Assembly (NCBI RefSeq): GCF_014647495.1
Contig: NZ_BMPH01000017.1
Location: forward strand, 1-64,000
Source: Glutamicibacter protophormiae
GTDB taxonomy: Bacteria; Actinomycetota; Actinomycetes; Actinomycetales; Micrococcaceae
Length of the DNA stretch: 64,000 bases
Reading direction: 5' to 3'
Part shown: positions 60,453 through 64,000 of the stretch, in pieces
Layout of the letters: every line of letters begins with the position of its first letter
How positions within the stretch are numbered: the stretch's first letter is position 1
Notes under the pieces: model-generated
Database searches by the model: none
Told to the model about the DNA's origin: nothing
The model's input: only the letters and a program-made list of their open reading frames with translations
Program-made: the position numbers and the translations under genes

Positions 60453-60773
60453 TTACTTGGCGCGGTTGCGACCACCCTTGCGCATTGCCGCATTGTAGGC
60501 GTCGACAACATCGGCGTTAAGGCGCCCGCGGGCGTTTACCTTGATGTTGTTTTCCTTGGCCCAAGCACGAATTGCCGGGGCTTCACTTGCCGCGGTTTGC
60601 TTCGACGAGCGCGCTGCCTCAATATAAGGCTCCAGGGCCGCATGGAATTGCGCAGCGTGCTCATCGTTCAAATCGATCTCAAAATGCTGGCCGGCGATAC
60701 TGAAGGCAATAGACTCTGTTGCCTCGCTGCCATCAATATCGTCAATCAGCGCAATTTGAACCTGACGTGCCAT
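60453..60773 (-). CDS. lsr2: Nucleoid-associated protein Lsr2
   Basis: 106 residues. N-terminal oligomerisation domain (VQIALIDDIDGSEATESIAFSIAGQHFEIDL) and C-terminal DNA-binding domain (IRAWAKENNIKVNARGRLNADVV) with the RGR minor-groove hook. A bridging protein that silences AT-rich DNA. GGAGGG precedes ATG 60773. Its own upstream region (60774-60909) is AT-rich, which suggests self-binding. Followed by a strong terminator. Confidence 0.97.
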   Translation of the reverse strand: MARQVQIALIDDIDGSEATESIAFSIAGQHFEIDLNDEHAAQFHAALEPYIEAARSSKQTAASEAPAIRAWAKENNIKVNARGRLNADVVDAYNAAMRKGGRNRAK

Positions 60774-60842
60774 TTGAGAATTCCCTCCGGCTCTAATTTC
60801 GTTGAGTAGGGCTAGTAAGCGTTACTCCAATTTCGTAGCTCA

Positions 60843-60848
60843 AGTATA
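60843..60848 (-). promoter_or_regulatory. -10 element of lsr2
   Basis: The minus strand reads TATACT, about 70 bp upstream of lsr2 in AT-rich sequence. The matching -35 (TCGGAA at 17 bp) is weak. Confidence 0.45.
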
Positions 60849-60909
60849 GACATTAATACGAAACATTCCGAATTAGAAGGTCAATTCACAAGGAATTATC
60901 AGGAATAGC

Positions 60910-61077
60910 TTATTCGAGAGTTGAACGAGTATCCGATTCGGTGCGGTTCTCAAATTGTGCATCGGCTTCTGATTCTGCCTGCCGCTCTTTGCGATCAGCA
61001 TTGGTAAGTGCTTTCATTACGTACCAAAAAAGCAGGCCAAGCGCGATGCTGGGAACGAACGCCTCTACAAATGGCAT
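60910..61077 (-). CDS. 55-residue small membrane protein
   Basis: One N-terminal membrane helix (MPFVEAFVPSIALGLLFWYVM), then a hydrophilic, highly charged tail (NADRKERQAESEADAQFENR). ATG 61077 is 5 bp after the lysS stop, and a GGAGG site overlaps the lysS end, so it is co-transcribed with lysS. Too short for usual callers. Function unknown. Single-pass topology with the tail in the cytoplasm is predicted. Confidence 0.75.
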   Translation of the reverse strand: MPFVEAFVPSIALGLLFWYVMKALTNADRKERQAESEADAQFENRTESDTRSTLE

Positions 61078-61082
61078 GGTAA

Positions 61083-62597
61083 TTACGCCTCCGGCTTGAG
61101 AAGTGGGAACAAAATGGTCTCGCGAATACCTACATCGGTAAACAGCATGACCAGACGGTCGATGCCCAGGCCGATACCTCCCATTGGAGGGGCGCCGTAT
61201 TCCAGTGCACGCAGGAAGTCCTCATCCAGCTGCATGGCTTCCGGGTCTCCGCCGGCTGCCATGAGCGACTGCTCGGTCAGGCGCTCGCGCTGGATGACCG
61301 GGTCGATCAGCTCGGAAAACGCGGTGCCGCGCTCCATGCCTCCGATGATCAGGTCCCAGGCTTCGATGACACCTGGCTTGGAGCGGTGCGGGCGTGCCAG
61401 CGGCTGGGCCAGCGGCGGGTAGTCGCAGACGAAGGTGGGGTCGATCAGGGTCGGTTCAACGATCTCCCCGAACAGCTCGATGACCAGCTTCTGGGCGCCC
61501 CAGGCCGGGTCGAACTTCACCTCGTGCTTCTGCGCGATTTCGCGGAGCACCGAGGCCTCGGTTTCCGGGGTGATCTCCACGCCGACGGCTTCGGAAAGGC
61601 CCGGGTAGACGCTCAGCCAGCGCCATTCGCCATCGAGGTTGATGGTGCCCTTGGCGGTCTCGATGGTACGGCCGGCGCCGATGGCATCCGCCGCGTTCAA
61701 GATGATCTCCTTGATGCGGTCCGCCATGACGTACTGGTCGGCGTAGGCCTCGTAGCATTCGAGGGTGGTGAACTCCGGCGAGTGGGTCGAGTCGACGCCC
61801 TCGTTGCGGAAGATGCGTCCCACTTCGAAGACGCGGTCCACTCCGCCCACGACGCAGCGCTTGAGGTACAGCTCGGTGGCGATGCGCAGGGTCATTTCCT
61901 GGTCGAACGCGTTCAGGTGGGTCTTGAACGGGCGAGCCGAGGCGCCGCCGTGCACCAGCTGCAGCATCGGAGTTTCAACCTCGACGTAGTCGCGGTTCTC
62001 CAGGGTGTTGCGCACCGCGCGGACAATGGCGGCCCGCTTGTAGACCATCTCGCGGGCTTCGTTGCGCACGATCAGGTCGGCGTAGCGCTGGCGGACGCGG
62101 GTTTCCTCGTTCAGGTCGGCGTGCAGCACCGGAAGCGGGCGCAGCGCCTTGGACGCCATCTGGAAGGAGTCGGCCATGATGGACAGCTCGCCGCGGCGCG
62201 AGGAGATGACCTTGCCGGAAACGAAAACGTGGTCGCCCAGGTCGACGAGCGACTTCCACTGGGCCAGGCGCTCTTCGCCGACATTCGCCATCGAGAGCAT
62301 GACCTGCAGCCGGACTCCGACGCCCTGCGGTCCACCCTCCTGGAGGGTGGCGAAGCACAGCTTGCCGGTGTTGCGCATGAAGACGATGCGCCCGGCAATG
62401 CCGACGATGTCCTCGGTCTCTTCGCCCGCTTCCAGATGCGCGTACTTTTCGCGCACCTCCTGCAGGGAATGGGTGCGGGCAACGCCAACTGGGTAGGCTT
62501 CCTCACCAAGCGCCTGCAGCTGGTTGCGCTTATCGGTGCGGACCTGACGCTGGTCGTTCGGATCAGGGGCCTGTGCGGAATTAATTTCGGAAGTCAC
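61083..62597 (-). CDS. lysS: Lysyl-tRNA synthetase, class II
   Basis: 504 residues. N-terminal OB-fold anticodon-binding domain (about 60-165), class II motif 1 (VETPMLQLVHGGASARPF), motif 2 (GRIFRNEGVDSTHSPEFTTLE), and motif 3 (GGIGLGIDRLVMLFT). The GTG at 62597 is 8 bp after a TAGAAT box and lacks a ribosome site, so the mRNA is probably leaderless. Longer frames upstream have no support. Charges tRNA-Lys. Confidence 0.96.
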   Translation of the reverse strand: MTSEINSAQAPDPNDQRQVRTDKRNQLQALGEEAYPVGVARTHSLQEVREKYAHLEAGEETEDIVGIAGRIVFMRNTGKLCFATLQEGGPQGVGVRLQVMLSMANVGEERLAQWKSLVDLGDHVFVSGKVISSRRGELSIMADSFQMASKALRPLPVLHADLNEETRVRQRYADLIVRNEAREMVYKRAAIVRAVRNTLENRDYVEVETPMLQLVHGGASARPFKTHLNAFDQEMTLRIATELYLKRCVVGGVDRVFEVGRIFRNEGVDSTHSPEFTTLECYEAYADQYVMADRIKEIILNAADAIGAGRTIETAKGTINLDGEWRWLSVYPGLSEAVGVEITPETEASVLREIAQKHEVKFDPAWGAQKLVIELFGEIVEPTLIDPTFVCDYPPLAQPLARPHRSKPGVIEAWDLIIGGMERGTAFSELIDPVIQRERLTEQSLMAAGGDPEAMQLDEDFLRALEYGAPPMGGIGLGIDRLVMLFTDVGIRETILFPLLKPEA

Positions 62598-62605
62598 AAT
62601 ATCCC

Positions 62606-62611
62606 ATTCTA
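62606..62611 (-). promoter_or_regulatory. -10 element of lysS (leaderless)
   Basis: The minus strand reads TAGAAT, then eight bases, then the GTG start. The spacing places the transcription start at the GTG. The -35 region is poor. Confidence 0.6.
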
Positions 62612-62677
62612 CGCGTGATTCCGGGGCTGTTGGCCTGATCATGACCAGACTTACACCCCGCACCCCGGTTAACCAGC

Positions 62678-62711
62678 CGGGGCGCGGAAGGCCTGTGCCT
62701 TCCGCGCCCCG
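62678..62711 (-). terminator. Terminator hairpin of the M13 peptidase gene
   Basis: Perfect 15-bp stem CGGGGCGCGGAAGGC with complement and a CTGT loop, 8 bp after the peptidase stop. No U-run follows, but the stem is very stable. Confidence 0.7.
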
Positions 62712-62718
62712 AATCGGT

Positions 62719-64000
62719 CTACCAGATCACTACGCGCTCTTCCGGGTCGAGCCACATGCCGTCCCCCGGCTTGGTCCCGAAGGCCTTGTGGAATGCGTCC
62801 AGGTTCTTCGGCACCTGGTTGCAGCGGAACTCCCCGGGAGCGTGCGGATCGGTGGTCACGCGGATGATCGCGGTCTCCGGGCGGATCAGCGTGCGCCAGC
62901 ACTCGGCCCACGAGTAGAAGAAGCGCTGGTCGCCGGTGACTCCGTCGATGACTTCGTCCTCGACAATGCCGTTGGCCGCGAGCTCGAGCTTGTAGGCCTT
63001 GTAGGCGATGCCCACGCCGCCCAGGTCGCCGATGTTCTCTCCCAGCGTCAGCGCGCCGTTGACCTGGTGGTCCGGCGCTTCGGTCGGGCTCAGCGCGTTG
63101 TACTGCTCGACCAGCTTGCCGGTCAGTTTCTCGAAGGCTTCGCGGTCGGCATCGGTCCACCAGTTGGTCAGCTGGCCGCTGCCGTCGTACTGCGAGCCCT
63201 GGTCGTCGAAGCCGTGCCCGATCTCGTGGCCGATCACCGCGCCGATGGCGCCGAAGTTGGAGGCGATGTCGCGGTCCACGTCGAAGAACGGCAGGCGCAG
63301 GATCGCGGCCGGGAAGGCGATCTCGTTGAGCAGCGGGTGGTAGTAGGCGTTGACGGTCTGCGGGTACATGAACCACAGTTCGCGGTCCACCCCGTCATCG
63401 ATCTTCTTCAGCTCGCGCCTGAACTCGAACTCGTTGGCGGCCGCGCGGTTGGCGATCACGTCCAGCTCGTCGGTTTCGATCGAGGAGTAGTCGATCCACT
63501 GGTCCGGGTAGCCGATCTTCGGGCGGAACTTGGAAAGCTTGTCCAGCGCCTTCTGCACGGTGTCTGCGCCCATCCACGGCAGGTTGCTGATGGAGATGCG
63601 GTAGGCCTCGATCAGGCGCTGCACCAGCGCGTCCATGGCGGTCTTGGCCTCCGGAGGGAAGTTCCCGGCCACGTAGAGCTGGCCCAGGTCCTCGCCGACG
63701 GCGCCCTCGGTGAAGGCCACCCCGCGCTTCCAGCGGTCCTTGAGCTTCTCCACGCCGCCGAGCTTGGCCGAGTAGAAGGAGAAGTTCTCGTTCACGAAGG
63801 CGCTGGACAGGTATGGCGCGAACGAGCGCAGCACCTGCACGGTCAGCCAGTTCTTCCAGGCTTCCAGCGGATGCTCTTCCAGCAGCCCGGAGAGCGCCTC
63901 GATATAGCTCGGCTGCCAGACCACCACCTCGCTGAAATACTTCTCTTCGATGCCGGCGCCGCCCAGCCAGCTACGCAGGCCCGGCATGAGACCGAATAGC
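62719..64000 (-). CDS. M13 family zinc metallopeptidase (neprilysin/PepO-like), 5' partial
   Basis: At least 427 residues, open to the right edge; the true start is outside. Zinc motif HEIGH in IGHEIGHGFDDQG, third ligand Glu in ENIGDLGG, substrate-binding NAYY, and the C-terminal GMWLDPEERVVIW ending. M13 enzymes cleave oligopeptides; actinobacterial relatives have no clear signal peptide or are membrane-linked, which cannot be checked here. Single gene with its own terminator, upstream of lysS on the same strand. Confidence 0.93.
   Translation of the reverse strand, partial: LFGLMPGLRSWLGGAGIEEKYFSEVVVWQPSYIEALSGLLEEHPLEAWKNWLTVQVLRSFAPYLSSAFVNENFSFYSAKLGGVEKLKDRWKRGVAFTEGAVGEDLGQLYVAGNFPPEAKTAMDALVQRLIEAYRISISNLPWMGADTVQKALDKLSKFRPKIGYPDQWIDYSSIETDELDVIANRAAANEFEFRRELKKIDDGVDRELWFMYPQTVNAYYHPLLNEIAFPAAILRLPFFDVDRDIASNFGAIGAVIGHEIGHGFDDQGSQYDGSGQLTNWWTDADREAFEKLTGKLVEQYNALSPTEAPDHQVNGALTLGENIGDLGGVGIAYKAYKLELAANGIVEDEVIDGVTGDQRFFYSWAECWRTLIRPETAIIRVTTDPHAPGEFRCNQVPKNLDAFHKAFGTKPGDGMWLDPEERVVIW

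Noticed and set aside
1-64000. Insertion sequences, prophage, integrons or CRISPR arrays
   Set aside because: I found no transposase, integrase, phage structural gene, cas gene or regularly spaced direct repeats in the window.

Overview
The window is high-GC actinobacterial DNA, most likely from the Micrococcaceae (Arthrobacter/Glutamicibacter group). The evidence is Lsr2, a ClpC-type ATPase, the RadA-DisA pair, menaquinone synthesis (MenG), CstR- and GntR/FCD-type regulators, an 11-bp-repeat PHO box, many apparently leaderless genes, and a tRNA with an encoded CCA. The genus is an inference from gene content. Nearly everything reads as ordinary chromosome. I see no insertion sequence, prophage, CRISPR array or integrase.

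Layout. 1-548: promoter and leader region of an rRNA operon reading left off the window. 549-9.7 kb: an EcsC-like protein, an amino acid deaminase/aldolase plus lactone oxidase pair, a secreted EEP-fold protein that has lost its catalytic residues, a TPP-dependent enzyme, a helix-turn-helix/ECF S-component fusion, and a TIGR01777 protein. 9.8-15.7 kb: a MarR regulator with a palindrome-rich promoter ahead of a nitrobindin-like gene, a large FAD/Fe-S 2-hydroxyacid dehydrogenase divergent from its likely GntR regulator, and two odd small proteins. 15.8-19.8 kb: a persulfide-detoxification operon (MBL-rhodanese, rhodanese, TauE, thioredoxin, CstR, 53-aa Cys-rich protein) behind a CstR-type operator. 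20-28.6 kb: Ddh, DsrE-like, thioesterase, glycosylase and epoxide hydrolase genes, then an ethanol/aldehyde oxidation cluster (GAF regulator, aldehyde dehydrogenase, AdhP, DUF779).

28.8-41.5 kb: ArsR plus a double-SRPBCC protein, MenG, an ABC-F ATPase with a possible leader peptide, a MOSC-ferredoxin reductase fusion, a TetR/hydrolase divergon, tRNA-Lys, an MFS exporter, a candidate structured RNA, and low-affinity phosphate uptake (DUF47-Pit). 41.5-43.3 kb: an XRE/membrane pair and two genes truncated head to head. 43.4-47.6 kb: the high-affinity phosphate operon pstSCAB behind a clear PHO box. 47.8-64 kb: a FUSC-like protein, radA, disA, mutY, DUF1206, an N-acetylglutamate synthase-type GNAT, an MFS/AraC/VOC/DUF1801 run, clpC, lsr2, a 55-aa membrane protein, lysS and a 5'-partial M13 metallopeptidase.

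How they work together. Sulfane sulfur is probably sensed by CstR and removed by oxidation, transfer, reduction and sulfite export from one transcript. Phosphate uptake is split into Pst and Pit systems that both carry PHO-like repeats. Alcohol oxidation (AdhP, aldehyde dehydrogenase) sits under a GAF regulator and probably CRP/GlxR. RadA, DisA and MutY form a DNA-repair and genome-surveillance neighbourhood.
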